Below are positions 1-8,993 of a DNA stretch of 64,000 nucleotides, piece after piece (positions within the stretch are counted from its first letter, which is position 1; every line of letters starts with the position of its first letter). The position numbers and the translations under genes were made by a program. Below the pieces are notes generated by a model that did no database searches, was not told the DNA's origin, and saw only the letters and a program-made list of their open reading frames with translations. Source of the stretch: JAICTV01 sp035634055 (GTDB lineage: Bacteria; Planctomycetota; Phycisphaerae; Tepidisphaerales; Tepidisphaeraceae); NCBI GenBank assembly GCA_035634055.1, contig DASQDR010000225.1:25834-89833 (forward strand), in the 5' to 3' direction.

Positions 1-445
1 GGTGGTGATCCGCGAGCTTGCCGCACTGATCGTGCGAGCGCACCAGCATCTGCCCGAGGCTCGCCGGGAAGCTGGCCGAATCCGCGGCGGCGCGCTGCGG
101 CAGCGGGGGGAAGAATTCGGAGCGGATCTGCACGACCATCAGCCCGACCGCGAGCAGCACCATCGCGGCGGCGGCGATGAGCTTGAACGGCGCATCAGCG
201 CAGAGGCGGCCGCGCGCCGGCGCCGCCGGGCGCGAAGCCGCGGTATCACTTGTCGTGGGAGATGTGGACCCGGCGGACGCCTTGGCGGTCGCGCCGGCAC
301 CCGTCGCGGCAGCGGCGGTCGCAGCGCCCGCGAAGAGCGCTTCCACCTTCCGCCGCAGTTCCGGCGGCGCGGCCTCGCGGCCGGCGGCACGCGCGACGGC
401 GCTGCGGAGCGCCGGGTCGTCAAACTGGTCGTCTGCTTCGGTCAT
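1..445 (-). CDS. Probable membrane anti-sigma factor, C-terminus cut by window edge
   Basis: The frame opens at the ATG at 445 and stays open through 148 codons to the window edge, so the C-terminus is missing. The N-terminus (residues 1-40, with DPALRSAVARA and PPELRRKVEALF) resembles the soluble helical start of ECF anti-sigma factors. An Ala/Thr/Pro-rich linker and one membrane segment (about residues 87-107, FKLIAAAAMVLLAVGLMVV) follow, and then an outside part containing a His/Cys patch (HDQCGKLADHH, residues 138-148) that could bind metal. It lies 132 bp downstream of an ECF sigma gene on the same strand, the usual sigma/anti-sigma arrangement. The role is inferred from this context and architecture; no conserved zinc anti-sigma motif is visible in the part present. 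Confidence 0.6.
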   Translation of the reverse strand, partial: MTEADDQFDDPALRSAVARAAGREAAPPELRRKVEALFAGAATAAAATGAGATAKASAGSTSPTTSDTAASRPAAPARGRLCADAPFKLIAAAAMVLLAVGLMVVQIRSEFFPPLPQRAAADSASFPASLGQMLVRSHDQCGKLADHH

Positions 446-577
446 ACTTCGTCTTCAAGTCATGCAACTCACATCAACGGAGGAACCCCATCCGCCAGCG
501 TCACGCCTGAGTCCCGCCGCGCCACCCGCGCCTCCCGGCCCGCCCGCGTGCCTGTCTCAACTAATCGGTTCCACATG

Positions 578-1213
578 CTATTCCCGGATAATGCCCTCGC
601 GGGTGGCGTAGGAGCGCAGTTGCTCCGACAGCCGCTGCCGCGCGCGGTACAGCCGGCTCATCACCGTTCCGATGGGGATGCCGACGGCATCGGCGATCTC
701 CTTGTAGCTCAATTCATCGACGGCCCACAGCATCAGCACGACCTGGTATTCCGGCGCCAGCGATTCAATCGCTCGGACGAGTTGCTGATCCATGCTGTCG
801 AAGTTGCCAAGGTTCCAGACCGGCGTGGCGGCGGCGGCGCAACCGGTTGTCCCGCGCGACGAGGCGCACGCCTCGAGCTGCGCGTCCTCCACCGCAGCGG
901 GCTGCCGACCCTCGCGCTCGGATCGGCTGACGTGCACGTTGTGCATGATGCGCAGCAGCCACGGGCGGATGCCGTGGCTCTTGAGGTCGAACGTGTCGCG
1001 GGCGCGCAGCGCGCGGACGTACGTCTCCTGGACAAGGTCCTCGGCGCGAGCGGCGTCGCGGGCGAGGCGGCGGGCGACGCGGTAGAGGGTGTCCAGTTGC
1101 TCCAGTGCGAGCTTCTCGAACTGTTCGGCGCTGGGTTTCAGCGGCACCCCAATCCCGGCTGAGCCCCACCCCCGCGCCGCCGCCGGCCGCGGGCGCGCGG
1201 GCAAGAATACCAC
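578..1213 (-). CDS. ECF-family RNA polymerase sigma factor
   Basis: A 211-residue sigma-70 family protein. Sigma region 2 is seen around LYRVARRLARDAARAEDLVQ and the WLLRIMHNVHV core-binding helix. Region 4 is seen around LAPEYQVVLML, ELSYKEIADA and GTVMSRLYRARQRL, the helix-turn-helix that reads the -35 element. The two are joined by an Ala/Cys-containing linker. The first 22 residues are Pro/Arg/Ala-rich and not typical of the family, so a GTG at 1147 (protein starting VPLKPSAEQF, 190 residues) is an equally good start. It probably forms a regulatory pair with the downstream membrane protein at 1-445. The signal it answers to cannot be read from the sequence. Confidence 0.9.
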   Translation of the reverse strand: MVFLPARPRPAAARGWGSAGIGVPLKPSAEQFEKLALEQLDTLYRVARRLARDAARAEDLVQETYVRALRARDTFDLKSHGIRPWLLRIMHNVHVSRSEREGRQPAAVEDAQLEACASSRGTTGCAAAATPVWNLGNFDSMDQQLVRAIESLAPEYQVVLMLWAVDELSYKEIADAVGIPIGTVMSRLYRARQRLSEQLRSYATREGIIRE

Positions 1214-1377
1214 ACCGACGGCAATCCCGAGGCCGATGGGTCCGCTCCGGCGGCGGGGGCGCGTCCCATCAACGCCTCTTTACAACTGCCAGCGCCGCTG
1301 AAACCTTCCCGCGAAAACTCCCTCCCATTTTATCAGCGGGCCCGACCACAGCCTCGCGGCTGCGTCACCTTGTGATC

Positions 1378-1407
1378 TTGATGACAGACGGGTGAATGTT
1401 GTAGATA
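1378..1407 (+). promoter_or_regulatory. Putative sigma-70 promoter of the response regulator gene
   Basis: TTGATG and TAGATA hexamers are separated by 18 bp, about 50 bp ahead of the ATG at 1461. The position supports the 1461 start over the GTG at 1392, which would lie inside the promoter. Confidence 0.35.
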
Positions 1408-1460
1408 GCCTGCCGCGCCGATCTCACGTCCCCGGCACCATCAGGGTGGAGGCCGAGACC

Positions 1461-2021
1461 ATGCGAGCGGAAAGGAAAGCGACCCTCCCGAGACAGCGAC
1501 ACCGGCACTTGCAATGGAATCGCGGCGACCGCACCGCGACGACCGCGCTGGTCACCACGCCCTCCGCCCCCGGGCACGGCCAACCTGACCGCGGCCGCTC
1601 GCCGGAGCAGCCGCCCGAGACGCCCGACGCCCACGCGGGCGCGCGGCGGCCGACGGCGGTGCAGGAGCCGGCGTGCAAGCTGACCATCGTCATCGTCGAG
1701 GACGACGTCGCCAGCGGCAGCGCGATCCGCGCCATCCTCGTTCGCAAGGGGTGCGCGGTCCACATGGCCTCGAACTTGGAGGAGGGCTTGAAGCTCCTCG
1801 AACTGCGCCCGGACCACGTGATCCTCGACCTGATGTTGCCCGACGGCAGCGGCGTCGAAATCCTCCGCCGCGCCAGCCGCGATCTGCGCATCAAGGTCAC
1901 CGTCACCACCGCGCTGGCCGATCCGATCCGGCTCGAGGAGGTGCGCTCGCTCAACCCGCACCGCATCCTGCGCAAGCCCATCGATCTGGTTGACCTGCTC
2001 CGCGCCATCGGGATGATGTGA
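1461..2021 (+). CDS. Stand-alone response regulator receiver protein
   Basis: A receiver domain fills residues about 73-185: acidic pocket E80-D81-D82 (VIVEDD), phospho-acceptor D123 (ILDLMLPDGSG), the switch Thr in TVTTA and the Lys in ILRKPID. There is no output domain. Residues 1-72 are basic, Pro-rich and probably disordered. The start is taken at ATG 1461 because GGAGG sits 8 bases before it. A longer frame from a GTG at 1392 exists, but that codon lies in the likely promoter. No histidine kinase is adjacent, so its partner is unknown. The receiver resembles RegA/PrrA-type regulators but lacks their Fis-like helix-turn-helix tail. Confidence 0.85.
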   Translation: MRAERKATLPRQRHRHLQWNRGDRTATTALVTTPSAPGHGQPDRGRSPEQPPETPDAHAGARRPTAVQEPACKLTIVIVEDDVASGSAIRAILVRKGCAVHMASNLEEGLKLLELRPDHVILDLMLPDGSGVEILRRASRDLRIKVTVTTALADPIRLEEVRSLNPHRILRKPIDLVDLLRAIGMM

Positions 2022-2070
2022 ACGCGCGCGCGGAGCCGCGCGTCACACCCTCCGAGAGCACGGCAAGGCA

Positions 2071-3045
2071 ATGAGCAAGACCACCTACCTCGTCACCGGC
2101 GCCGCCGGCTTCGTGGGCAGCCGGTTGTCCAAGGCGCTGCTGGCCGGCGGCAATGCCCGCGTCGTCGGGCTCGACAACTTCAACGACTACTACGCCCGCG
2201 CCCACAAGGACCGCCACCTCGCCGACCTGCTGGACGAGAGCGACTTCCACCTCGTGCAGGCGGACCTGCGCGAGGCGGACCGCCTGAAGTCGATCTTCGC
2301 TGAGCACAAGCCGGCGGCAGTCGCGCACCTGGCGGCGATGGCAGCAGTGCGCTACAGCGTGCAGCACCCGCTCATCTACGGCGAGGTTAACGTCCAGGGA
2401 TCGATGAACCTCATGGATGCTGCCCGCCTCAACGGCAACCCGCGCATGGTGCTGGCGTCCACCGGATCGCTCTACGGCAAGGACACGCCCGTCCCCTTCA
2501 AGGAGGACGCGCCGGCGACGCAGCCGCTGGCGCCTTATCCCGCGAGCAAGCGGGCGATGGAACTGTTTGCCTATTCGTTCCACCACCTCTACCGCACGCC
2601 GATCGCGTGCGTGCGGTTCTTCAACGTCTACGGCCCGCACGGCCGGCCGGACATGATGCCCTGGCAGTGGACGCAGATGATCCTGCGCGGCGAGACGCTC
2701 AAGCTGTTCAACCGCGGCGAGATCAAGAGGGACTGGACCTACATCGACGACATCGTCGGCGGCCTGATCGCCGCGCTGGATAAGAGCCTGGCGTGGGAGA
2801 TCATCAACCTCGGCTGCGGCAACCCGGTGAGCAACATCGAGTTCGTCAGCACGTTGGAAAATTTGCTGGGCAGGAAGGCGAAGATCGAGGACGCGCCCAC
2901 TCCGCCCAGCGAGCCGCTCATCACCTTCGCCGACATCAGCAAGGCCCGCGCGCTGCTGGGATACGAGCCGAAGGTGATGGTGGCCGAGGGGCTGTCTCGT
3001 TTCGTTTCGTGGGCGCGCCAGAGCCGTGCGATCGACTTCGGCTGA
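2071..3045 (+). CDS. NAD-dependent nucleotide-sugar epimerase (UDP-glucuronate 4-epimerase-like)
   Basis: A short-chain dehydrogenase/reductase of the extended type, 324 residues. The NAD-binding TGAAGFVGSR (G10xxG13xxG16), the LDNFNDYY segment typical of UDP-glucuronate/UDP-glucose epimerases, the catalytic Y156xxxK160 (YPASK), and the RFFNVYGPHGRPDM and RDWTYIDDIV motifs are all present. It should interconvert epimers of a UDP-sugar in the cytoplasm for polysaccharide or glycoprotein synthesis. The LDNFNDYY and GRPDM segments favour UDP-glucuronate 4-epimerase over GalE, but the exact substrate cannot be decided by reading. It starts 49 bases after the response regulator gene. Confidence 0.88.
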   Translation: MSKTTYLVTGAAGFVGSRLSKALLAGGNARVVGLDNFNDYYARAHKDRHLADLLDESDFHLVQADLREADRLKSIFAEHKPAAVAHLAAMAAVRYSVQHPLIYGEVNVQGSMNLMDAARLNGNPRMVLASTGSLYGKDTPVPFKEDAPATQPLAPYPASKRAMELFAYSFHHLYRTPIACVRFFNVYGPHGRPDMMPWQWTQMILRGETLKLFNRGEIKRDWTYIDDIVGGLIAALDKSLAWEIINLGCGNPVSNIEFVSTLENLLGRKAKIEDAPTPPSEPLITFADISKARALLGYEPKVMVAEGLSRFVSWARQSRAIDFG

Positions 3046-3195
3046 CCCGCCGCTTCCGCCGGTCAACAAGCACCTGCCTTCACAATCCTGCGTTTTTCTG
3101 GTTGGAAACCGGAAGAAATCCCGCGCGCTGGCGTACTACTCTTTCCGGAGCCGCGGGCACCGCGCCCGACGCGCTCGCCCGGAGATCCCTCGTCC

Positions 3196-5220
3196 ATGAA
3201 AGTTGCACGTTACGCCATGCTGTTGGAATCCCTTGAAGCGCGCAAGCTGCTGGCCTGGAGCGGGTACGCGCAGCTTGTGAACCAGGATGACGCGGCGAGC
3301 GCGACCGGCGCGGGCACCACCGTCGCCGTCATCGATACCGGCATCGACTACACGCTTCCCGTCCTCGGCGGCGGGCTGGGGGAGGGGCACAAGGTCGTCG
3401 GCGGGTACGACTTCTACGCGGACGACGACGACCCGATGGACGAGTCCGGTCACGGCACCGCCGTCGCCAGCGTCATCGCTGCCGACGCCTACGCGCGCAA
3501 CGGCGTTACCTATCGCGGCGTCGCGCCCGACGCGAAGCTGGTCGCCCTCCGCGTCGGCACGGAACAGACCATCAGCAACCGCGACATCGAGCGCGCGCTC
3601 CAGTGGGTGATCGCCAACCACGAACGTTACGGCATCGACGTGGTGAACCTCTCGCTCGGCTCGGGCAACTACACCGACAGCGACACCGGCGACCAGACCA
3701 GCGACGAATTTAAGGCCCTGCGCGACCTCGGTATCTTCGTCACCGCCGCCAGCGGCAACAGCAACGATTCGTTCCAGGGTCCGATCAGCCAGGACGGCGT
3801 CGCCTACCCGGCGGCAGACCCGAACGTCTTCGCGGTCGGCGCGGTCAGCGCCGGAGACACGATTTCATCCTGGGTGCAGCGCGGCGACGAGCTGGACCTG
3901 CTCGCGCCCGGCGTGGACATCGTCGTGCCGGACATCGGCGGCGGGTACGCCACCGTAGATGGGACCAGCTTTGCTTCGCCCTACGTCGCCGGCGCGGCGG
4001 CGCTGATCAAGCAGGCTGACCCATCCGTTCGAGCCGGCGACATCGGTTCGATCCTCATGTCCAGCGGCGCGAGCAACCGCGACGGCGACGATGAGGGCGG
4101 CAACACGACCGATCTCCAGTTCAGCCGCCTCGACATCGCCGCGGCCCTGAAGCTCACGAGCCAGCGCGCCGGCGCGCACGCATCGCTCAACTTCGGAACC
4201 AACTTCGACACCGCGCTGGACAACCAGGGCGTGCTGCACGCCGCGTGGTACGACGGCGGCGTCGGGCGACTGCTCTACGCGACGCGGACGACCGGCGGGC
4301 TCTGGTCCGAGCCGGTCGCCGTCGACGCGAGCGGCGACGTCGGCGCCATGCCGTCGATCGCCGTCGACAACGCCGGCAAGGTCGGCGTCGCCTACTTTGA
4401 CCTGACCAACACCGGCGTGAAGTACGCCAGCACTGCCGACGGCTCGACCTGGAACAGCGTGATGGTCGAGTCGGACAAGCACGTGGGGACCAACCCATCG
4501 CTCGGGTTCGGCATCGACGGCAGCGCGTTCATCGCCTACTACAAGCGGAGCGGCGGGAACTTGCGGCTGGCGATGCTCAACCGCGACGCCGGCACCTGGA
4601 GCCGCGCCACGGTTGACGGCGCGGCCGACGGCGCGGACGTGGGCGAGGACCTCGACCTCGACGTGGACGAGGTGGCGGTGCGCGGCAGCTTGGGGTTTAC
4701 CGTCTACGACACCGCGGTGGCTATCGCCTACGCCGACGACACCAACGGAGACCTAAAGTACGCCCGCCTGGACGTGGACGACCCGTCGGCCGAGTGGTAC
4801 TTGACGGTGGTGGAGGAAGCCGACGGCGTCGCCAACGTGGACCTCGACCTGCACGAGGGCCCGGCCAACGTCGGGGCGCAGGCGCAGATCGCCTACCAGG
4901 ACACCGCCGGGGCGGACGTGAAGTACGCCTACCGGTACCAAGACTGGTTCGTCGAGTCGGTCGCCTCCACCGGCAAGCTCGGGGACTTCGTGCAGGTCTA
5001 CTTCGATGAGGACGATACGCCGCAGGTGATGTACTACGACCGCGTGAAGAAGGCGCTCTACGTCGGCACGCGCGGCAGCGGCGGAGCGTGGACATCCAAG
5101 CGCGTCACCACCGGCGCCGGGCCGCTCGCCATTGGACTGAACCAGCGCAGCGGCGAGGCGATCCTCAGCGCGTTGAACCGGCCGAGGTCCAGCGTATTCT
5201 CTCAGCAGCTCGTCGCGTAG
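3196..5220 (+). CDS. Surface subtilisin-like (S8) serine protease with LEPR-like N-terminus
   Basis: A 674-residue protein. The N-terminus carries ESLEARKLLAW (residues 11-21), a variant of the planctomycete LEPR-xLL motif, in place of an ordinary signal peptide. The S8 domain follows directly: Asp47 (VAVIDTGID), His86 (SGHGTAVAS) and Ser258 (DGTSFASPYVAG) form the catalytic triad, and the Asn-containing AASGNSN oxyanion region lies between. Residues from about 340 to the end form repeated strands such as LLYATRTTGGLW, VAYFDLTNTGVKYA and IAYQDTAGADVKYAY, like BNR/sialidase-type propeller blades, with a short Asp-rich insertion near residue 480. It probably acts outside the cell. The sequence predicts an active enzyme; the substrate is unknown. 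MOSC and kinase genes follow on the same strand. Confidence 0.92.
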   Translation: MKVARYAMLLESLEARKLLAWSGYAQLVNQDDAASATGAGTTVAVIDTGIDYTLPVLGGGLGEGHKVVGGYDFYADDDDPMDESGHGTAVASVIAADAYARNGVTYRGVAPDAKLVALRVGTEQTISNRDIERALQWVIANHERYGIDVVNLSLGSGNYTDSDTGDQTSDEFKALRDLGIFVTAASGNSNDSFQGPISQDGVAYPAADPNVFAVGAVSAGDTISSWVQRGDELDLLAPGVDIVVPDIGGGYATVDGTSFASPYVAGAAALIKQADPSVRAGDIGSILMSSGASNRDGDDEGGNTTDLQFSRLDIAAALKLTSQRAGAHASLNFGTNFDTALDNQGVLHAAWYDGGVGRLLYATRTTGGLWSEPVAVDASGDVGAMPSIAVDNAGKVGVAYFDLTNTGVKYASTADGSTWNSVMVESDKHVGTNPSLGFGIDGSAFIAYYKRSGGNLRLAMLNRDAGTWSRATVDGAADGADVGEDLDLDVDEVAVRGSLGFTVYDTAVAIAYADDTNGDLKYARLDVDDPSAEWYLTVVEEADGVANVDLDLHEGPANVGAQAQIAYQDTAGADVKYAYRYQDWFVESVASTGKLGDFVQVYFDEDDTPQVMYYDRVKKALYVGTRGSGGAWTSKRVTTGAGPLAIGLNQRSGEAILSALNRPRSSVFSQQLVA

Positions 5221-5262
5221 CCGCCGGCGCGGCCGACGACGGGCGAGCCGACTTGAGAGACG

Positions 5263-5733
5263 ATGCGCAAGGACGAGCCGCGCGGAAAACTCCTCCAGCT
5301 CAACGTTTCGCCCGGCGGGATGCCGAAGCGCGCGGTCCTGTTCGCCCACGTCGGCCGCAATGGCATCGAGGGTGACCGCCAGCGCACCCTCAAGTACCAC
5401 GGCGGTCCGGATCGTGCCGTCTGCCTCTTCAGCCGCGAGCTGTACGACTGGCTGCGCGAGCGGGGGATCGACCTGGTCGACGGGTCGGTCGGCGAGAACT
5501 TCACCACCGACGGCATCGACCTGACGACCCTCTCGATAGGCGACCGCCTGCGCGTCGGCGAATGCCTGATTGAGATCACCGGCGTCCGCACGCCTTGCCG
5601 CAACCTCAACCAGTGGCACCCAGACCTGCTCGAGCGCATGAAGGGACGGAGCGGCTGGGTGGCCAGGGTGCTGGAAGAGGCTGTCGTCCAGCCGGGCGAG
5701 GAAATCGTAGTGGTGCCGCGGGGCGGGGCCTGA
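5263..5733 (+). CDS. MOSC domain-containing protein (YiiM-like)
   Basis: 156 residues, essentially one MOSC domain. The GIEGDRQRTLKYHGGPDRAV block, VGENFTTDGIDL and the conserved cysteine C112 in GVRTPCRNL are all present. In this family that cysteine carries the sulfur or binds the molybdenum cofactor, and YiiM relatives reduce N-hydroxylated compounds. It starts 42 bases after the protease gene, and the next gene begins 10 bases downstream, so the latter two are probably co-transcribed. The redox substrate is not predictable from the sequence. Confidence 0.9.
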   Translation: MRKDEPRGKLLQLNVSPGGMPKRAVLFAHVGRNGIEGDRQRTLKYHGGPDRAVCLFSRELYDWLRERGIDLVDGSVGENFTTDGIDLTTLSIGDRLRVGECLIEITGVRTPCRNLNQWHPDLLERMKGRSGWVARVLEEAVVQPGEEIVVVPRGGA

Positions 5734-5743
5734 GGGCGCGGCC

Positions 5744-6223
5744 ATGGAGATGATTGTCTTCGCCGGTATCCCCGCCTCGGGCAAGACCACCTTCTACCGC
5801 GACCGGTTCCTCGCCACGCACGTGCGCGTCAGTTTGGACCTGCTCAAGACGCGCGAGCGCCAGGACATCCTGCTGCACGCCTGCCTGGCGGCGAAGCAGC
5901 CGCTGGTGGTGGACAACACCAACACCACCGCCGCCGCCCGCGCGCCGTACGAGCAGCTCGCGCGGGCGGCGAAGTTCCGGGCGGTGCTCTACTTCTTCGA
6001 GGTGACGACGCGCGTCGCCGTCGCGCGCAACGCCGCGCGGACCGGCAAGGCAAAGGTGCCCAGCGTCGCCATCTTCGCCGGGCAGAAGAAGCTCCAGACG
6101 CCGACGCGCGCCGAGGGCTTTGACGCCGTCTTTCGCGTCGCACCCGCCGACGCCAACGCTGCGCCCGCCCCCGCTGCCTCGCCCGCGTACCTCGTCGAGC
6201 CTTGGCCCGAGGATCGGTTATAG
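5744..6223 (+). CDS. P-loop kinase of the polynucleotide-kinase/zeta-like type
   Basis: 159 residues with a Walker A motif at the extreme N-terminus (FAGIPASGKTTFY), a DLLKTRERQ segment and VVDNTNTTAAARAPY, the pattern of T4 polynucleotide-kinase-like AAA proteins that use ATP to phosphorylate a small or nucleic-acid substrate. The C-terminal 25 residues are Ala/Pro-rich. It follows the MOSC gene by 10 bases. The exact substrate is unknown. Nothing resembling an antitoxin is adjacent, so a toxin role is not supported. Confidence 0.8.
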   Translation: MEMIVFAGIPASGKTTFYRDRFLATHVRVSLDLLKTRERQDILLHACLAAKQPLVVDNTNTTAAARAPYEQLARAAKFRAVLYFFEVTTRVAVARNAARTGKAKVPSVAIFAGQKKLQTPTRAEGFDAVFRVAPADANAAPAPAASPAYLVEPWPEDRL

Positions 6224-6278
6224 TGCGCGGGCCGACGTTAGGCCGCGCCACCGCATATGAACCCAGGGAGACCCCGCG

Positions 6279-8630
6279 ATGAAGACGCCGACGAACCTCG
6301 CGCACCGGCTCGTGCTCGCCGCGTTGATCCTCGTCACCGCCGCCGCCGCGTCCGGACGCGCTGCCGAAGGGCCGGCCGGCATCGTGGATCACCTGGTATT
6401 CGGTGATCCCGCGTCGGAGGCGGGGCACGGGCTGAAGGCAAGCGGCAGCGACGTGGTCAAGGGTGGCCTGGACGAGCCGGCGCGACGACTGCTTCCCGCG
6501 GGCGCGGGCGATTGGGCGGGCGGCACGGTCTCGTTCCGGATCAAGGTGGACCCCGCCCGGCCGAACTACTTCACGGTCCGCTTCTGGGGCGGCGACGTCA
6601 CCTCCAACCGCCTGTTCCTCTACTGCGAAGGGAAGCAGGTCGGCTACCGTCACCTCGGCGACATCGAGCAGCTCGACTACGGCAGCGACGAACCGGCGTA
6701 CAACGGGCGATTCTTCTACAACACCACGCCGCTCCCGCCCGACCTCACGCGCGGTAAGACGGAGCTGACGTGCGAGATTCGCAGCACCGGGCGGATCTGG
6801 GGCTACGGCCGCGACTTCGCGCAGTACCAGAAGCCGATGACCGAGCCGACGCGCGGGATCTACCGAGCCTACACGCACGGCGACGGATGCTTCGTCCCGC
6901 CGGCCGACGAACGGCAGGGCGATCCGCCGGCGACGCCGACCGTTCGCAAGTCGCCGGGGCCGGAGGTGCTGGAGCAGGTGAAGCAGCGCGTCAACCGGGA
7001 GGTCGAGGCGCAGCTCAAGTCCGACCGCCCGATGCACCAGATGCAGATGTCGCTGCTGGCCAAGGCGTACCACGTGAAGTGGACGGCCGCGCATGCAAAT
7101 CCACGGGCGGTTCAGCGGCTGGTTCAGAGCCTGGATGAGACCTACCGCGCGTACGTGAGGAACCCGCGGCTAGCGCAGGAGGACCCGGTCACTTGGAATC
7201 CCGACTGGTTCGGCCTCGGGCCGAGCGGGCAGGTGATCGACCTGATGCGCCAGCAGCTCGCGCCGCTGCTCGACGAGACGATCGACGACGGCGCCGGCAA
7301 GTCGCTGCCGCGCCGCGCGGCCTACTCCGCGATGCTGGTCGCCAGCCGCGACTGGAACGCCCGCAACCGCCGACTCTACACCAACCAGTCGATGATCAAG
7401 GATCTCTACGGCATCTACCTCTGCAACCGAGGCATCGCCGTGGTAGACCCGGCGAAGGCAATGCCCGAAGCGGCGGCGCGGCGCTACCTGTACGAATCGG
7501 TGGGGCTGCAACCGTGGCTCGGCAGCGACACCGACCGCGGGCCGAGCCGCTCCGCCGGCGACAGCTATTTCCAACTGACGGCCAAAGGTCTTACGAAGGA
7601 ACTCGGCTACGTCGGCAGCTACGGGGAGGTGCTCGACTGGATGAACGATACCTACGAGGCGACCCGTCCTGCGCCGGGGCAGCCGGGCGACGAGAAGATC
7701 CGCGCCCAACTGATCAAGGCGGCCCGCGCCCGCGCCTACTTCCGCCACCCGGCGCTGGACGCGGAGGGGAACCGCACGATGCGGCTCGAGCAGGTCGTCG
7801 GCTGGCGCGACAGCCACTATCCCGGCGATGTGGTTTACGGCCAGCGGCCATCGCGCGACGCCTCCGCACTGCAAACCGCTGCCGCCACGCTTGAGCCGGA
7901 ACTCGTCGGCCACGCGCAGCAGATGATCGCCGACAACCAGTTTTTCTGGTCGGAGGCGCACGTGATGAGCGAGAGCGTGCAGGCGCTGCGGATCACCATC
8001 GGCCGGCTCCACACGCCGGACCAGCTCGAGCTGATCAAGGCCCAGCCGCCGAGCGGCAGCCGGCTGCCGATGACGTGGGATCAGCCCGACTTCGTCTTCA
8101 GCGACGAGGAGGACGGCGTGGTCGCGCTGAAGAACGGCCAGGAGATCTTCTACGCCTCGCTCTACTGGCGGGCGCGCTACGGGATCAACGGGCTGGCGCG
8201 CGTGCACCACATGACGCCGCGCTTCGACCGGACGGCGATCGTGCGACAGGAGACGCAGTTTGACCCGTCCGGCAAGACCTACACCCGCGCCAACTGGACC
8301 AACTTCGGCTTCGGAAACGGCGGCATCAAGTATCCCGGCGACTTTCGCTCCGCCCACGCCGGGGAGGTGCTCCCGATCGCCAGGGCGCCGCGCGGGATCG
8401 AGCTCAAGCCGGGCGACGAGAGCGCCTACGCCGGCAAGGGCACGTTCTACACCCTGCGCTACGGCCCGTACCTGATCGGGATGAACTGCACGGCCGACCG
8501 GACGTTCGAGCTGACGGTCCCGGCCGACTTCAAGCCGGCGAAGGAACTGGTGAGCGGGCAGGCGTCATCGTCGTCCGCGCCGCGCAAGGTCGGACCGCGC
8601 TCGACGGTCGTGCTTTGGGAGGGACGCTAA
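6279..8630 (+). CDS. Large exported protein of unknown function, possibly carbohydrate-active
   Basis: 783 residues beginning with a clear signal peptide (LVLAALILVTAAAASGRAAEG). ATG 6279 is preceded by GGGAG at a good distance. Residues about 60-190 are strand-rich (GGTVSFRIKVDP, YFTVRFWGGDV, RLFLYCEGKQVGYR), like a carbohydrate-binding or GH-associated beta-sandwich. The middle (about 230-600) is helical with many Trp/Tyr/Arg (DRGPSRSAGDSYFQL, LGYVGSYGEVLDWMND), reminiscent of an alpha/alpha toroid. The C-terminus returns to strands. I recognise no named family or catalytic motif. A polysaccharide-degrading or binding role is inference from the architecture and export only. Upstream genes are 55 bases away; no glycan-use cluster surrounds it. 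Confidence 0.75.
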   Translation: MKTPTNLAHRLVLAALILVTAAAASGRAAEGPAGIVDHLVFGDPASEAGHGLKASGSDVVKGGLDEPARRLLPAGAGDWAGGTVSFRIKVDPARPNYFTVRFWGGDVTSNRLFLYCEGKQVGYRHLGDIEQLDYGSDEPAYNGRFFYNTTPLPPDLTRGKTELTCEIRSTGRIWGYGRDFAQYQKPMTEPTRGIYRAYTHGDGCFVPPADERQGDPPATPTVRKSPGPEVLEQVKQRVNREVEAQLKSDRPMHQMQMSLLAKAYHVKWTAAHANPRAVQRLVQSLDETYRAYVRNPRLAQEDPVTWNPDWFGLGPSGQVIDLMRQQLAPLLDETIDDGAGKSLPRRAAYSAMLVASRDWNARNRRLYTNQSMIKDLYGIYLCNRGIAVVDPAKAMPEAAARRYLYESVGLQPWLGSDTDRGPSRSAGDSYFQLTAKGLTKELGYVGSYGEVLDWMNDTYEATRPAPGQPGDEKIRAQLIKAARARAYFRHPALDAEGNRTMRLEQVVGWRDSHYPGDVVYGQRPSRDASALQTAAATLEPELVGHAQQMIADNQFFWSEAHVMSESVQALRITIGRLHTPDQLELIKAQPPSGSRLPMTWDQPDFVFSDEEDGVVALKNGQEIFYASLYWRARYGINGLARVHHMTPRFDRTAIVRQETQFDPSGKTYTRANWTNFGFGNGGIKYPGDFRSAHAGEVLPIARAPRGIELKPGDESAYAGKGTFYTLRYGPYLIGMNCTADRTFELTVPADFKPAKELVSGQASSSSAPRKVGPRSTVVLWEGR

Positions 8631-8727
8631 TCGCACCCCGCGCGGTGGCGGCGGTGGCGGCGGCGCCGGTGGTGGCGCTTTGGGCGCGAGGACGGGCGCG
8701 GCTTGCCGGTTTGCGCACGGCGGGGTT

Positions 8728-8991
8728 ATGATGCGCAAGATGAAGCGACGACAGAACAAGTGGCGCGGGCGGTGCGCCCGCTGGGCCGTGGTCGCGATGC
8801 TGGCGTTATGCCCCGCGACGGCCACGGCCGCCGACGAGGAGGACATCGTCGACGCCCGCCTCGAAGGTTATCCCGCCAACGTCACCCTCCCCGGCGGCGG
8901 CAGCGGGATGACCTGGGTCCTGTTCATCATCCTCGGCGCCGTCGCCCTGGGCGGGCTGTTCAAGGACGCCAAGCGAACGCACCTCGATTGA
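8728..8991 (+). CDS. Small exported membrane protein, unknown function
   Basis: 87 residues from ATG 8728. A further upstream in-frame start at 8680 would put an unlikely sequence before the signal peptide. Basic residues 1-18 and a hydrophobic segment ending in ATATAADEED form a signal peptide. A second hydrophobic stretch (MTWVLFIILGAVALGGLF, residues 60-78) followed by KDAKRTHLD suggests a membrane anchor with a short inner tail. I do not recognise the family. An AAGCACGAA repeat element follows its stop codon directly. Confidence 0.6.
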   Translation: MMRKMKRRQNKWRGRCARWAVVAMLALCPATATAADEEDIVDARLEGYPANVTLPGGGSGMTWVLFIILGAVALGGLFKDAKRTHLD

Positions 8992-8993
8992 GA

